Source: Nannocystis bainbridge (GTDB lineage: Bacteria; Myxococcota_A; Polyangia; Nannocystales; Nannocystaceae). From it: a DNA stretch of 64,000 bases. The stretch spans positions 3,374,001 to 3,438,000 of the forward strand of contig NZ_JAQNDL010000001.1 in the NCBI RefSeq assembly GCF_028368995.1, given 5' to 3'. Positions within the stretch are counted from its first letter, which is position 1. Each line of letters opens with the position of its first letter. The notes beneath the pieces are model-generated. The model saw only the letters and a program-made list of their open reading frames with translations. It was not told where the DNA came from and did no database searches. Below, in pieces: positions 1-9,700 of the stretch. A program made the translations under genes and the position numbers.

Positions 1-39
1 ACCCCGGCGCACGAGCTCTCGCCCGCCCGCGAGCCGGCG

Positions 40-963
40 ATGCGCCGCGCCGTGCGGGTCGAGGTCGTCTCGCTGATTTATTTCGCCACCGCGATCGGCT
101 TCACCGCCGTCGTCATGGGCGAGTCGCAGGCCATGAAGTCGGTGTGGATCGACGACATCCTCGGCGTGGTCCCGCCGATCGCCGTGTTGATCGCCGCTCG
201 CCTGCGCCGGCGCGAGGCCACCGACGCCTACCGCTACGGCTATCACCGCGCCGTCACCATCGCCTTTTTGGTCGCCGCCGTGGCCCTCCTCGGCTTCGGC
301 CTCTACCTGCTCGCCGAGGGCCTCTACACCCTCATCCGCGCCGAGCGGCCGACCATCGGCACCGTCACCGTGTTCGGCCGCGACCTCTGGCTCGGCTGGC
401 TCATGCTCGCCGCCCTGGCCTGGAGCGCCGTGCCGACGCGGATCCTCGGGCGCATCAAGCTCCGCCTCGCCGAGGAGCTGCACGACAAGGCGCTCTACAC
501 CGACGCCCTCATGAACAAGGCCGACTGGATGACCGGCGCCGCCGGCATCCTCGGCGTCATCGGCATCGGCCTCGGGCTGTGGTGGGCCGACGCCGCGGCC
601 GCCTGCGCGATCGCCCTCGACATCACCCGCGACGGTGTCCGCAACCTCGCTGCCGCCTTCGCCGACCTCATGGACCGTCGCCCGCGCGACGTCGCCTGCC
701 GCTGCGACGACCCCTTGCCCGAACGCATCACCGGCGCGTTGCTCGCCCTCCCGTGGGTCCGCAGCGCCTCCGTCCGCCTGCGCGAGCACGGCCACGTCCT
801 CGTCGGCGAGGCCTTCGTCGTGCCCGCCGACGAGGCCGACCCGCTGGCGCGCACCCTACAAATCGGCGCCGTCGCCCGCGCCCTCGACTGGCGCCTCACC
901 GACCTCACCGTCCAGCTCGTCCCCGCCTTGACCCGCGACGACGACGACGACTGCGAAGCCTGA
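40..963 (+). CDS. Cation diffusion facilitator (CDF) metal transporter, 5' end possibly outside window
   Basis: An integral inner-membrane transporter that by family would export a divalent metal ion in exchange for protons. About six hydrophobic segments are visible. The second half carries a TDALMNKAD stretch, the DxxxD-type metal site expected in TM5 of CDF proteins, and the first hydrophobic third has a paired Asp (SVWIDD) near the position of the TM2 metal site. The last ~80 residues are a soluble C-terminal domain ending in an acidic DDDDD tail. The frame is open to the left edge of the window, so the ATG at 40 may be internal and the protein longer. The metal cannot be told from sequence. 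It stands alone; the next gene starts about 150 bp downstream. Confidence 0.8.
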   Translation: MRRAVRVEVVSLIYFATAIGFTAVVMGESQAMKSVWIDDILGVVPPIAVLIAARLRRREATDAYRYGYHRAVTIAFLVAAVALLGFGLYLLAEGLYTLIRAERPTIGTVTVFGRDLWLGWLMLAALAWSAVPTRILGRIKLRLAEELHDKALYTDALMNKADWMTGAAGILGVIGIGLGLWWADAAAACAIALDITRDGVRNLAAAFADLMDRRPRDVACRCDDPLPERITGALLALPWVRSASVRLREHGHVLVGEAFVVPADEADPLARTLQIGAVARALDWRLTDLTVQLVPALTRDDDDDCEA

Positions 964-1117
964 CCGCGCCTCGACATCGGCACGGGCCGCGAGCGCCATC
1001 CGGCGCGGCTTCTCCCGTCCCTGGCCAGCATCCCGCCGTTCCGTGGCGGCCCCCGTCGTGATTCGTCGGCCGCCGTGGCGCATGCAAGATTTCGCCGCAC
1101 CCGCCATCCTGACAAAC

Positions 1118-2740
1118 ATGCGTCGCGGCTCCCCGTTCGTCCTCGCCCTCGCCCTCGCCTGCGGCCCCGATACTGCCAGTGACAGCGAGACCGCCGGCAC
1201 CGGCGAGCCCGGCACCACCAGCGGCGGCGACAGCACCGACGGCCACGGCACCACCGACGACGGCACCACCGACGCCTCGCCGATGACGACGACCGCCGCC
1301 ACCACCACGACCGCCGCCACCACCACCGACCTCACCACCGACGACCCCGCCACCAGCACCACGGCCCCGCCCGTCGTGGAATGCACCGAGATCGCGCTCG
1401 CCGACCCGTTGCTCGAGCAGTACATGCGCCTGCGCCTCGAAGTCCCCGAGGGCCCGATCCCGGTCGACCTCGCCGCAGCGCTCGACAGCATCGGGGTCAG
1501 CAGCAAGGTCGCCTCGCTGGCCGGCATCGAGTGCTTCACCGGCCTCGTCGAGGTCACCTTCTACTCCTCCGACATCGCCGACCTCGGCCCGCTCGCCGGC
1601 CTCACCAACCTCACCCACCTGCAGGTCTCGAGCGCCCAGGTCACCGACCTGGCCCCTCTCGCCGGCCTCTTCCAGCTCGAATCCCTCAACATCTCCGGCA
1701 ACCCGATCGCCTCACTCGCCCCGCTCGCCGGCCTGCCGCTCAAGAGCCTGAGCGGCGCCGGCCTGCCGGGCCCCGACCTCACCGGCCTCGGGAAGATCGT
1801 CACGCTCGAAGAGCTCAACCTCGGCGGCGCCGCATTGACCGACCTCGGCGAGCTCGCCCCGCTCGTCAACCTCCAAACCCTCGCCCTCTACGCCAACGAC
1901 CTCACCGACATCTCGCCGCTCGCCGGCCTCACCACGCTGCAGCAGCTCAACCTGCAGGACAACAAGCTCGCCGACCTCGCCGCCCTCGCCGACATGGCCG
2001 CCCTGCAGCTCCTCGACCTGAGAAAGAACCTCGTCGCCGACCTCGCCCCGCTCGCCGACCTCGGCGCTCTCACCGTGCTCCGGGCCGAGAACAACCTCAT
2101 CGCCGACCTCGCCCCGCTCGCCGGCCTGACCGCGCTCGTCGACCTCGAGCTCTCGAACAACGAGATCGTCGACCTCACCCCGCTCGCCGGCCTTCACGCG
2201 CTCACCGACCTCGATCTCGACTTGAACCACATCGTCGAGGTCACCGCGCTCGCCTTGCCCGCGCTCACCGACCTCGACCTCTCCGACAACCAGATCGTCG
2301 ACCTCGCCCCGCTGCTCGGCGCGCCCGTGCTCGACAGTCTCGATGTCTCGCGCAACCCGTTCTCCCCCAGCCTGAACAGCCTGGCCTCGCACCCGGCGCT
2401 GCAGTCCGTCCTGGCCGACGACGCCGGTCTCTTCGCGGTGCCCGAGTTCGCCACCGCCGGGCTCTTCTACCTCTCCCTCGCGGGCAACGCGATCGTCGAC
2501 CTCGCCCCGCTGGCTGCCTATCAATCGCTCGGCTACATCGACCTCGCCGGCAACAGCATCACCGGCCTGGCGTCGATCCTCGACGACCCATGGCTCAGCA
2601 CATGCGACTCCGTCCGCATCGAGGGCAACCCGCTCGACGCCTTCACCCTCTCGACCACGGTCCCCCAGCTGTGCGAGTTCCCGGTCGACGTCCAGGTCAC
2701 CGGCCTCGACCCGTGCTGGGACTGCTTCGATCACAACTGA
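1118..2740 (+). CDS. Leucine-rich-repeat lipoprotein with Thr-rich stalk (internalin-like repeats)
   Basis: A 540-aa surface lipoprotein. The ATG at 1118 is preferred over the upstream one at 1043 because it puts a short signal peptide (MRRGSPFVLALALAC) directly at the N-terminus, with lipobox LALAC. Residues ~20-85 are a Ser/Thr/Gly/Asp stalk. From ~90 onward there are about fifteen 21-22-residue leucine-rich repeats of the type L-x-x-L-x-L-x-x-N-x-I-x-D-L-x-P-L-A-G-L, the form seen in internalins; one repeat is irregular (SLNSLASHPALQS). The C-terminus has a small Cys-containing cap (CEFP, CWDCFDHN). The likely role is binding of proteins or ligands outside the cell; the partner is unknown. 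The repetitive DNA also creates long spurious ORFs on both strands. Confidence 0.85.
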   Translation: MRRGSPFVLALALACGPDTASDSETAGTGEPGTTSGGDSTDGHGTTDDGTTDASPMTTTAATTTTAATTTDLTTDDPATSTTAPPVVECTEIALADPLLEQYMRLRLEVPEGPIPVDLAAALDSIGVSSKVASLAGIECFTGLVEVTFYSSDIADLGPLAGLTNLTHLQVSSAQVTDLAPLAGLFQLESLNISGNPIASLAPLAGLPLKSLSGAGLPGPDLTGLGKIVTLEELNLGGAALTDLGELAPLVNLQTLALYANDLTDISPLAGLTTLQQLNLQDNKLADLAALADMAALQLLDLRKNLVADLAPLADLGALTVLRAENNLIADLAPLAGLTALVDLELSNNEIVDLTPLAGLHALTDLDLDLNHIVEVTALALPALTDLDLSDNQIVDLAPLLGAPVLDSLDVSRNPFSPSLNSLASHPALQSVLADDAGLFAVPEFATAGLFYLSLAGNAIVDLAPLAAYQSLGYIDLAGNSITGLASILDDPWLSTCDSVRIEGNPLDAFTLSTTVPQLCEFPVDVQVTGLDPCWDCFDHN

Positions 2741-2773
2741 GCCCGCGCGCCGAAGATGACTTGGACCGCGCGC

Positions 2774-2995
2774 CTAGACCTTCCGTCGTCGTCGAGGTGC
2801 CGGGCTCCGTCGCACCTTCCGTCGTCGGTGCGTCGCCGGTGACCGGGGTCGTGTCGGATTCGGTTCCCGGCCCCGGCCCCGGGTTCGAATCGGTATAGAC
2901 TCCTGGGTCGCCTGCATGGGACAGCCCGTGGCTCCCACGAACGAGGTGATGAGTACGAGATGGAAATAGAGCTTCGCAGCACGTGTGGATGACAT
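2774..2995 (-). pseudogene. Possible frameshifted Thr-rich lipoprotein remnant
   Basis: In the 614-bp gap before the Rieske gene, the minus strand starting at ATG 2995 reads like a lipoprotein signal peptide (MSSTRAAKLYFHLVLITSF then VGATGC). After about 35 codons this frame becomes Arg-rich, while the neighbouring minus frame reads a typical stalk (GTESDTTPVTGDAPTTEG) that runs into the end of the LRR gene region. Signal and stalk in two adjoining frames suggest one frameshift in a former lipoprotein gene, with no folded domain left. This is inference from composition; the lipobox is not canonical and a chance reading in GC-rich DNA is possible. The remainder of 2741-3354 shows nothing else convincing. 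Confidence 0.35.
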
Positions 2996-3343
2996 CGAAC
3001 AGGTAATTTCCCGGCCGTCGCAATTTCGTGGGCGTCCGAAAATTCTTTCGGCGCACTTCGAAGCTCCGCTCGAACGACGCGCCCGGGGCCGCCTCGATGG
3101 ATAGCTCCTCGGCGGCGTTCGCCAGCCGGCGGGCGGGGTCGAATGCCAGACCGTCCCCGCCGCGCATCGCCGCAGCCCGCGCTGTCGACCGCACGGAATC
3201 GGCGGCCGAAGCCGTCCTCGTCCTTCGGCTGCGCCGGCTTCGCCGCGCTGGCGCGCTTTCGTCCGGGCTCGCGCTCCTCGGGCCCAACAATCACCGCACG
3301 CGGTCGTCGGGCGCGCCTGCTGAAGCGGCGAGAAAGAAGAGAC

Positions 3344-3349
3344 AGGAGG
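3344..3349 (+). promoter_or_regulatory. Ribosome binding site of the Rieske oxygenase gene
   Basis: A perfect AGGAGG lies 5 nt before ATG 3355. It fixes the start of the Rieske gene there and argues against the longer frame that opens at 3028. Confidence 0.8.
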
Positions 3350-3354
3350 TCAGC

Positions 3355-4314
3355 ATGTTCCGCGGCTTCGCACATGTCTGGACGATCGTCGGCCTCGCCC
3401 GGGACCTGAAGCGCCGCGCGCCGCTCCCGCTGCAGGTCGCCGAGGAACGGGTAGTGCTGTTCCGGGACGGAGAGGGGCGGGCCTGCGCGCTCGTCGATCG
3501 CTGCCCGCATCGTGGCGTGCGGCTGTCGCTCGGCAAGGTCGAGGGCGGATGCCTCGAGTGCCCGTTCCACGGCTGGCGCTTCGCTGGCGACGGTAGCAAC
3601 CAGCTCGTCCCGTGGAACCCGGACGCCAGGCGCGAGCGACTCGGCGCGACGCCGTTGCCCGTGCTAGAGCGCGGCGGGCTCCTGTGGTTGTACACGGCCC
3701 CCGGGCTCGCGGCGCCGTCGGAGCCCGACGTCCCCGACGTGCTGCAGCGCGACGGCCTCGCACTCAACAGCGTCACCATGCCGTTCGCCGTCCACTGGAC
3801 GCGCGTCATGGAAAACTCGCTCGACTGGCCGCACCTCCCGTTCGTCCACCGGCGGACGCTCCGCGACGCCCTGCCGCTCCGTCCCGGCTCGCGGCTCGAC
3901 ATCTCCTGGGAGGATCGGCCGTGGGGCGGTCGGACAGCGACCGCGATCGACGGCGTCGCCCAGCCGATCACCCTCGACTATCGCTTCCCCAACACGATGC
4001 ATCTGCACGTCCCCTCCGGCAGACGCATCTTCGAGCTGATCTTGAGCGTGCTCCCCGTCGACGACACGACCACCCACATGATCATGGTGACGATCCGCGA
4101 CTACCTGCGGTCGCGCCTGTTCGATCGCTACTTTGCCCTCGCCAGCCGGAAGATCGGCGGCGAGGATCGAGTCGTCATCGAGACCTCGCTGCCGCGAGAG
4201 GTCCCGCCCGTCGGCGAAGAGCGTTCGGTCCGCACCGACGAGCCGACCCTGCGGTTCCGCAAGCTCTACCGCGACCGCCTGATGGGCTCGTTCGCCGGCG
4301 AGTCGGATCGTTAG
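3355..4314 (+). CDS. Rieske [2Fe-2S] non-heme iron oxygenase
   Basis: A 319-aa soluble oxygenase subunit of the aromatic-ring-hydroxylating / VanA-like class. The N-terminal Rieske domain has both cluster half-sites: C50-P-H52 and C69-P-F-H72. The catalytic domain has the mononuclear iron motif E-N-S-L-D-W-P-H-L-P-F-V-H at residues 153-165 (N-x2-D-x2-H-x4-H), so both metal sites look intact. A class-typical reductase partner is not encoded nearby. The substrate cannot be read from sequence; the short length resembles O-demethylases and pheophorbide-type monooxygenases more than benzene dioxygenase alpha subunits. The start is set by a perfect RBS. The stop codon overlaps the stop of the convergent vWA gene by 4 bp (4311-4314). 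Confidence 0.88.
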   Translation: MFRGFAHVWTIVGLARDLKRRAPLPLQVAEERVVLFRDGEGRACALVDRCPHRGVRLSLGKVEGGCLECPFHGWRFAGDGSNQLVPWNPDARRERLGATPLPVLERGGLLWLYTAPGLAAPSEPDVPDVLQRDGLALNSVTMPFAVHWTRVMENSLDWPHLPFVHRRTLRDALPLRPGSRLDISWEDRPWGGRTATAIDGVAQPITLDYRFPNTMHLHVPSGRRIFELILSVLPVDDTTTHMIMVTIRDYLRSRLFDRYFALASRKIGGEDRVVIETSLPREVPPVGEERSVRTDEPTLRFRKLYRDRLMGSFAGESDR

Positions 4315-5735
4315 GCGAACAGCCGCAGCAGCAGCGCGTCGAGCAGCGCTCGCAGCCCGCCCGGCTCGCCGACCGCGAAGCTCTCGCCGTCCAGCGCCCA
4401 GCGCGGCTCGCCGACCCGCACCCATGCTCGCGCGCCCGCGCGTGGATCCTCTTGATGGGCCGCGAACACCACCAGCCCGCGCGGCGGCGTCTCTTGCCAG
4501 TCGCTCACCGTCGCCAGCGTCACCCGTCGGTGCGCCAGCTCGTCGGCCAGCGTCATCGCCATCAGCCGCGCCTCCTCCTCGGCCGCCTCCGCGTCGGCCT
4601 TGCCGCTCGCGCGCCAGCGCAGGTGCAGCTCCGCCCCCGCCGGCCCGAACACCTGCATCATGTCAGCCTGCAGCCGCAGCACCGCCGCGTCGACCAGCAC
4701 CAGCGTCTGCGCGTCGAGCTCCGGGTGCTTGTGACGCTGGTCGAGCGGCCGCTCGACGACCACGGTCACGCGCCGCCGTTGATCGAACAGCGGGCTCTCA
4801 TCCCGGGTGTAGAACAGCAGCTCGCCCTGAGCGAACCGCACGTCGAAGAGATCGATCTCCCCCAATTCCTCGCGCCCCGAATCGACATACGCCACCTCGC
4901 TGCGCACCAGATTTTCAAACCGCCCGCGGGTGCTCAGCGCATCGAAGCCGCCGGCCGGGTAGTGGCTCGCGTCCTCCTCCTCGACCGCCACCTCCTGCGC
5001 CCGCCGGCGCACCGCCATCGCGATCCCCGGGCTCACCCCGCCGATCGCCGCCGTCGCCCGATGCAGCTCGCGCAGCGCCAGCCGGCTCGACTCGTTGGGA
5101 AGGTCGGCCAGATGCGCCAGCTCCCACAGGTCCTCCGGCGAGAACAGCTTGCCCTCGCCGAGCCGGCCCACGATCGCCGCCCGGATCGCCAGCGCCCAGC
5201 CGCGCCAGTTCGCATCGACCGGCGGCTCCTGCCACGCCCCGTGGCGCGCCGGCCACGACTCGACCAGCGCCAGCGCCTCGCGCCACGACGAGCGCAGGAT
5301 CGCCGGGTTGCCCGCGTCGAGCTCGGCGTCTCGCGCGGCTGTCCCGAGGGCCAGGCCGATCGCGTGCGCCAGCGCCCGCGGCTGCAGCTCGCCCGACAGC
5401 GCCGCGATCGCCACGTGCGCGTCGCCCACGCTCGCATCGAGCACCCACCTGCCGAGCACCCGATCCTCGTACGCCAGTCGCTCCGCTCGCTCCTCCTCCG
5501 GCCAGTCGGCCAGGTCGCGGCTCGACGCGAACGCGAACGCCCGGCCCTCCACCAGCAGCGTCCCGAGGTCGTGCACGAGGTCGAGCGGCAGCGCGTCGTG
5601 GCCCTCCTCCCACAGCGCGCGCAGCCAGCCGAGCGCCGGCGGCAGCGACTCTGCCCGCGAGCCGCCGTAGCCGCTCACGTAGGCCCACGCCTTCAGCGCC
5701 GGCAGCAGTTCTTCGCGGCTCAGTCGCCGGCCCAC
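4311..5735 (-). CDS. Probable vWA-type partner of the MoxR ATPase
   Basis: A 474-aa soluble protein beginning with GTG, 4 bp after the MoxR stop, so surely co-translated with it. MoxR ATPases are almost always followed by a von Willebrand factor A (vWA) protein, and the C-terminal ~200 residues have an alternating strand/helix pattern of that size (RRRVTVVVERP, AQTLVLVDAAVLRL, RGLVVFAAH). I cannot see a clean DxSxS metal site, so the domain may be degenerate; the assignment rests mainly on position. The N-terminal ~270 residues are helical and rich in Ala, Leu, Arg and Trp. Predicted role: adaptor or target-binding partner remodelled by the MoxR ring. It is last in the locus and converges on the Rieske gene. 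Confidence 0.6.
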   Translation of the reverse strand: MGRRLSREELLPALKAWAYVSGYGGSRAESLPPALGWLRALWEEGHDALPLDLVHDLGTLLVEGRAFAFASSRDLADWPEEERAERLAYEDRVLGRWVLDASVGDAHVAIAALSGELQPRALAHAIGLALGTAARDAELDAGNPAILRSSWREALALVESWPARHGAWQEPPVDANWRGWALAIRAAIVGRLGEGKLFSPEDLWELAHLADLPNESSRLALRELHRATAAIGGVSPGIAMAVRRRAQEVAVEEEDASHYPAGGFDALSTRGRFENLVRSEVAYVDSGREELGEIDLFDVRFAQGELLFYTRDESPLFDQRRRVTVVVERPLDQRHKHPELDAQTLVLVDAAVLRLQADMMQVFGPAGAELHLRWRASGKADAEAAEEEARLMAMTLADELAHRRVTLATVSDWQETPPRGLVVFAAHQEDPRAGARAWVRVGEPRWALDGESFAVGEPGGLRALLDALLLRLFA

Positions 5736-5739
5736 GCCG

Positions 5740-6726
5740 TCACCCGCCGAGCCCCAGCAGCGCCTTGACCTTGCTCGCCACCACCGGGATCTCGTCGCGG
5801 CGGTTGCCCACGTACGCCAGCAGGTTCAGGTCCGAAGTCTGCACCGCCCCGCCGTGATTGAGGAACGCCTGCGTGCGAATGACTTTGTAGAGCTTGACCA
5901 GCTTGCGGTCGCTGACCATCACCTTGTCCTCCGTCTCGAGCGCCCGCACGATCCGCCGCATCTCCGCGAACACCGGTCGCGGGAACCACTGCGCCCGGTC
6001 GCGGCCCGGCTCGCGGCCCATCCCGAAGCTCAGGTCCATGAACCGCTTGAGCTTGAGGAAATCGTCGAGCGACGCCGCCCCGCGGGTCCACGGCTTGTGC
6101 CCGCTCGCCCGGTACGACTCGTTCATCACCCCCGCGTCGATCAGCTCCTCGAAGTGGCGGTCCTTCACCGGCTTCGTCTCGATCTTGAGGATGAAGCGGT
6201 CGGCCATCGCCTCGAGCTCGCTCTGGTCGGGGATGTCGTTGGTCGCCGCGAACAGCATCACCAGCCGCACCGGCGTCGGCTGCCCGTCCTGGTAGAACTT
6301 GCGCTCGTTGAGGATCGTCAGCAGCGTGTTGAGGATCGCCGAGTTCGACTTGAAGATCTCGTCGAGGAACGCCACCCGGCAGTCGGGCAGCATCCCGCGG
6401 GTGCGCCGGAGGTAGCGGCCCTCCTTGAGCACTGCGATGTCGATCGGCCCGAGGATCTCGCTCGGTTCGGTGAACTTCGTCAGCATGTACTCGAAGTAAT
6501 CACCGGCCCCGAGCCCCAGGCTCTCGGTCAGCTTGACCACCAAGTCGCTCTTCGCCGTGCCCGGCGGCCCCACCAGCAGCAGCGGCTCCTGGGCCACCGC
6601 GCACAGGATCGCCAGATCGATCTCCTCGTCGCGGGCCACGAAGTACTCCTTCAGCCCGCGGCGGTGCTGCTGGATCCGCGTGCGGATGTCGTCGATCTCG
6701 GGCTCGAGCTCCTCTAGCGTCCACAT
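5740..6726 (-). CDS. MoxR-family AAA+ ATPase
   Basis: A 328-aa AAA+ ATPase of the MoxR/RavA type, a chaperone-like ring that works with a vWA protein. Walker A is GPPGTAKS (residues 53-60), Walker B RVAFLDEIFK (about 117-126), and sensor 1 lies in LFAATNDIPDQ (about 158-168). The conserved segment ILNTLLTILNERKF precedes sensor 1. The C-terminal lid ends at KVKALLGLGG. The start ATG (6726) lies 13 bp inside the 3' end of the 1095-aa gene, which shows translational coupling, and the vWA gene follows after 4 bp. A much longer open frame upstream is an antisense-like artefact of GC-rich codons. Confidence 0.9.
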   Translation of the reverse strand: MWTLEELEPEIDDIRTRIQQHRRGLKEYFVARDEEIDLAILCAVAQEPLLLVGPPGTAKSDLVVKLTESLGLGAGDYFEYMLTKFTEPSEILGPIDIAVLKEGRYLRRTRGMLPDCRVAFLDEIFKSNSAILNTLLTILNERKFYQDGQPTPVRLVMLFAATNDIPDQSELEAMADRFILKIETKPVKDRHFEELIDAGVMNESYRASGHKPWTRGAASLDDFLKLKRFMDLSFGMGREPGRDRAQWFPRPVFAEMRRIVRALETEDKVMVSDRKLVKLYKVIRTQAFLNHGGAVQTSDLNLLAYVGNRRDEIPVVASKVKALLGLGG

Positions 6727-9700
6727 ACTGCGCTCCAGTCGGTGACGATGCGCCGCCGCAGCGCGTGCTCCTCCTGGTCGAGGAACCCCTGCACGCGGTC
6801 GCTGTGGCGAGTGCGGCTGTCGGCCAGGCTGTCGACGACAGACTCCAAGATCAGGATCTTGTGCGTATCGTAATAGCGGCTGGTGGTGAAGGTGTCGCGG
6901 AACACCGGCAGCTTGGCGACGAACCGGCGGAACCGCTCGACCCGCGGCGAGTTGGGCCAGTGCCGCAGCGCCTGCGCCACCGCCAGCCCGCCCTGGGCCC
7001 GCGTCACGTAGTCTAGCCCGTTGCCGAGCACCTGCGTGCAGAGCGTGTCGAGCACCTCGTCCGCGACCCGCTCCTCGCCGATCTGCACGAACCCGGTCGC
7101 CACCGTCGCCGACAGCGCGATCTGGTCGCCCGACGTGTACGCGTGCACCCGCGCCAGCGCCTCGAGCAGCGCCCGCGCCGGCTCGAGCCCGCCGAACCGC
7201 CGCAGCGCCGCCAGCCCGCGCTGCGTCGCCCGCACCAGCTCGCGCGCCGACCCCAGCTTGTCGCTGCGGGCGATGTTCACCAGCGCCTCGAGCAGGCGCC
7301 CGAGCATCGCGTCGTCGCCCAGGCTCGCCGCCCCGTGGATGCACGCCGCCACCGCCTCCGCGCGGTGGCTCAAGATCTGGATGTTGGCGAGGCCCGGCTC
7401 CGCGTTCGCGAGCACCTCCGCCACCACCGCGTCGCTGCCGCTCGCCAGCGCCCGGCGCACGCACACGTCGACCGCCTCCGCGATCAAGTAATCGAACGAC
7501 CGCGCCCCGGCCGACACCTCGCGCGCCACCACCTCCGCCAGCCCACTCACGTCGACCCCCGGCGGCAGCTTGAAGCGCGTCGCCCGGCTCGCCGCCGCCT
7601 CCTCCACGGGGCCCGTGCGCAGCCACATCGACCGCTTCTGCAGCCACAGCACCGCCTGCTGGGCCCGCGGCTCGCGGATGCCCTCGACGGTCCGCGCCAC
7701 CTCGGCCGCCCACACCTCCGCGCTGCCGCCCGAGCTCTCGTGGGCCAGCCGCGCCATGTACAGCCGGAACAGCGCGCGGTTGGGGATCTCGTGCACGTCG
7801 AGCTCGAGCTCGACCGGCGCCACCAGCTCGTGCGCCAGCCCGCGGGCCCCGAGCCGCGCGAACCCGACGGCGAAGATCAGCCGCAAGAAGGCCGTCGGCG
7901 CGTCCATGTCGGGCAGCCCCGCGTGCACCGCCTCGTGCCACATCGCCTCGAGCGCGATCAGCTGGCCCTGCTGCAGGCGGTCGGCCCGGGCCTCGCTGGT
8001 CTCCTCGCTCGCGTCTTCCCCCTCGCGCGCCAGCGCGTGGCGCACGAACCGCGGCAGGTCGTGCAGCTCGCTCAGCCCGCGCTCGTTGATCCCGCCGAGG
8101 ATCGCCTCCTTCGCCCGCGTGACCCCGAGGCGGTCGCGCGCGTGCCGGTGCCATCCTGCCAGCACCGCCCACGCCAGCCGGCGCGACACCGGCAGCCGCG
8201 GGTCGGCGAAGATCGGCAGCGCCAGCTGCATCAACTCGTCGGCCGGGAACCGCTGCGCCGCCACCCGGGCCACCAGCGACGCGCCCAGCCGGCTCGCCTC
8301 CGCCGGCGTGCGCCGGTCGGCCACCACCCACTCCGTCAACGCGTCGTCCGAATCACTGCCGCGGATCGCGACCATCAATCGCTCGGCCAGCCGCGCGTCG
8401 TACGGCGGCCCCGCGTGCAGCAGCGCCATCTCGAAGCAATCGGCCGCCTCGTCGCCCTCGCCGAGCTCCGCCTTGATCTCGCCCAGCTCCTGCCACACCT
8501 CGGGCTCGTCGCAGCCGCCCGCGACCACCCGCCGCTCGAGCGTGCGCACCTGCTCTCGCAGCGCCCGCAGGTGCGCCGCCGCGTCGAAGTCGACAGCGCT
8601 CGCCACCTCCTCGACCACCTTCGGCTTCGGCGGCGGCGCCCGCTTGATCGGCGCCTCGCGCGGCCCCGGCTTCTTCGGCGCCGGCTGCCGCACCTCCTTC
8701 GGCCACTCGATCGTCACCTCCGGGAACTCGAACACGCTGCGCTCGAGCAGCTTGTCGAGCTCGAGCCGGCGGTCGGTCGCCACGTAGTCGATCCACCGCT
8801 GCAGCGGCTGCTCGTCGACCGCCGCGATCGTCACCACCCGCGGCCCGTCGCGGTCCTCCGTGATCACCACCGCGTGCGCCCGCTCGAGCCCCAGCAGCGC
8901 CCGCAGATCGTCGCGCCGCAGCACCGGCATCAGCCGCCGCCCCGTCGGCACATAAAGATTGTCGGCCCCCGCCACCTGCGAGTAACCCGGTACCCCGAGC
9001 GTATCGCTGACCCGCCCCGCCATGCGCGGCACCCCCGGCCGCACCCGCTCGCGCAGCAGGTACACCGTCCCGTCCGCGCCCGTCAGTCGCCCCACCGTCA
9101 GCCGCGACAGCTCGTCGCTCGTGCTCACCTCGATCAGCGGCTCGAGCTCGAGCAGCTGCTCAGACGTCAGCAGCCACAGATCCGGATCGACCATCGCCGC
9201 CGGCGCCAGCCGGATCGGCACCCGGAACCGCACCTCCGACGCGATCGAAGTCAGCGCCACCCGCGGCGCCTCCAGCTCCGGCGCCACCGCGTCGAGGATC
9301 GCCCGCACCCGCCACTCCGCCGAAGTACGCAGCCACGCGCCGTCGCGGTCGACCAGCGCCGCCTGGTTCGTCCGCGCCAGCGAGGCCGCCGCCGGCCCCG
9401 GGCTCGCATGTTCGAAGGACCAGGCGACCCATAGCGGACTGCCACCATTGCGTCCGTACACCGCGACCTCGTCGCCGCCGTCGCGCGCCGCCATCATCAA
9501 GTAGATCGGCGGCGCCTTGACCTTGACCGCGAAGCGGCCCGCGCCCGCCTCGTCGACGAAGCTCACCACCTGCGCGTCCGAGCGCCCCAGCAAGAGCAGC
9601 CGCTCCAGCAGCCGCCGCGGCGCCTCCGAGTCGCTGCGCATCACGAACAGCGCCTCCTCGACCAGCGGCTCGCCCGGCACCCGCCGCAATCGCAGCGCCT

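Noticed and set aside
144..1115. Long Arg/Pro/His-rich frames on both strands over the CDF transporter gene
   Set aside because: Composition is typical of shadow frames in GC-rich codons; the transporter frame explains the region.
5740..8331. 863-aa minus-strand frame joining MoxR to an upstream extension
   Set aside because: The first ~530 residues are Gly/Ala/Arg nonsense antisense to codon position of the scaffold gene; MoxR starts at ATG 6726.
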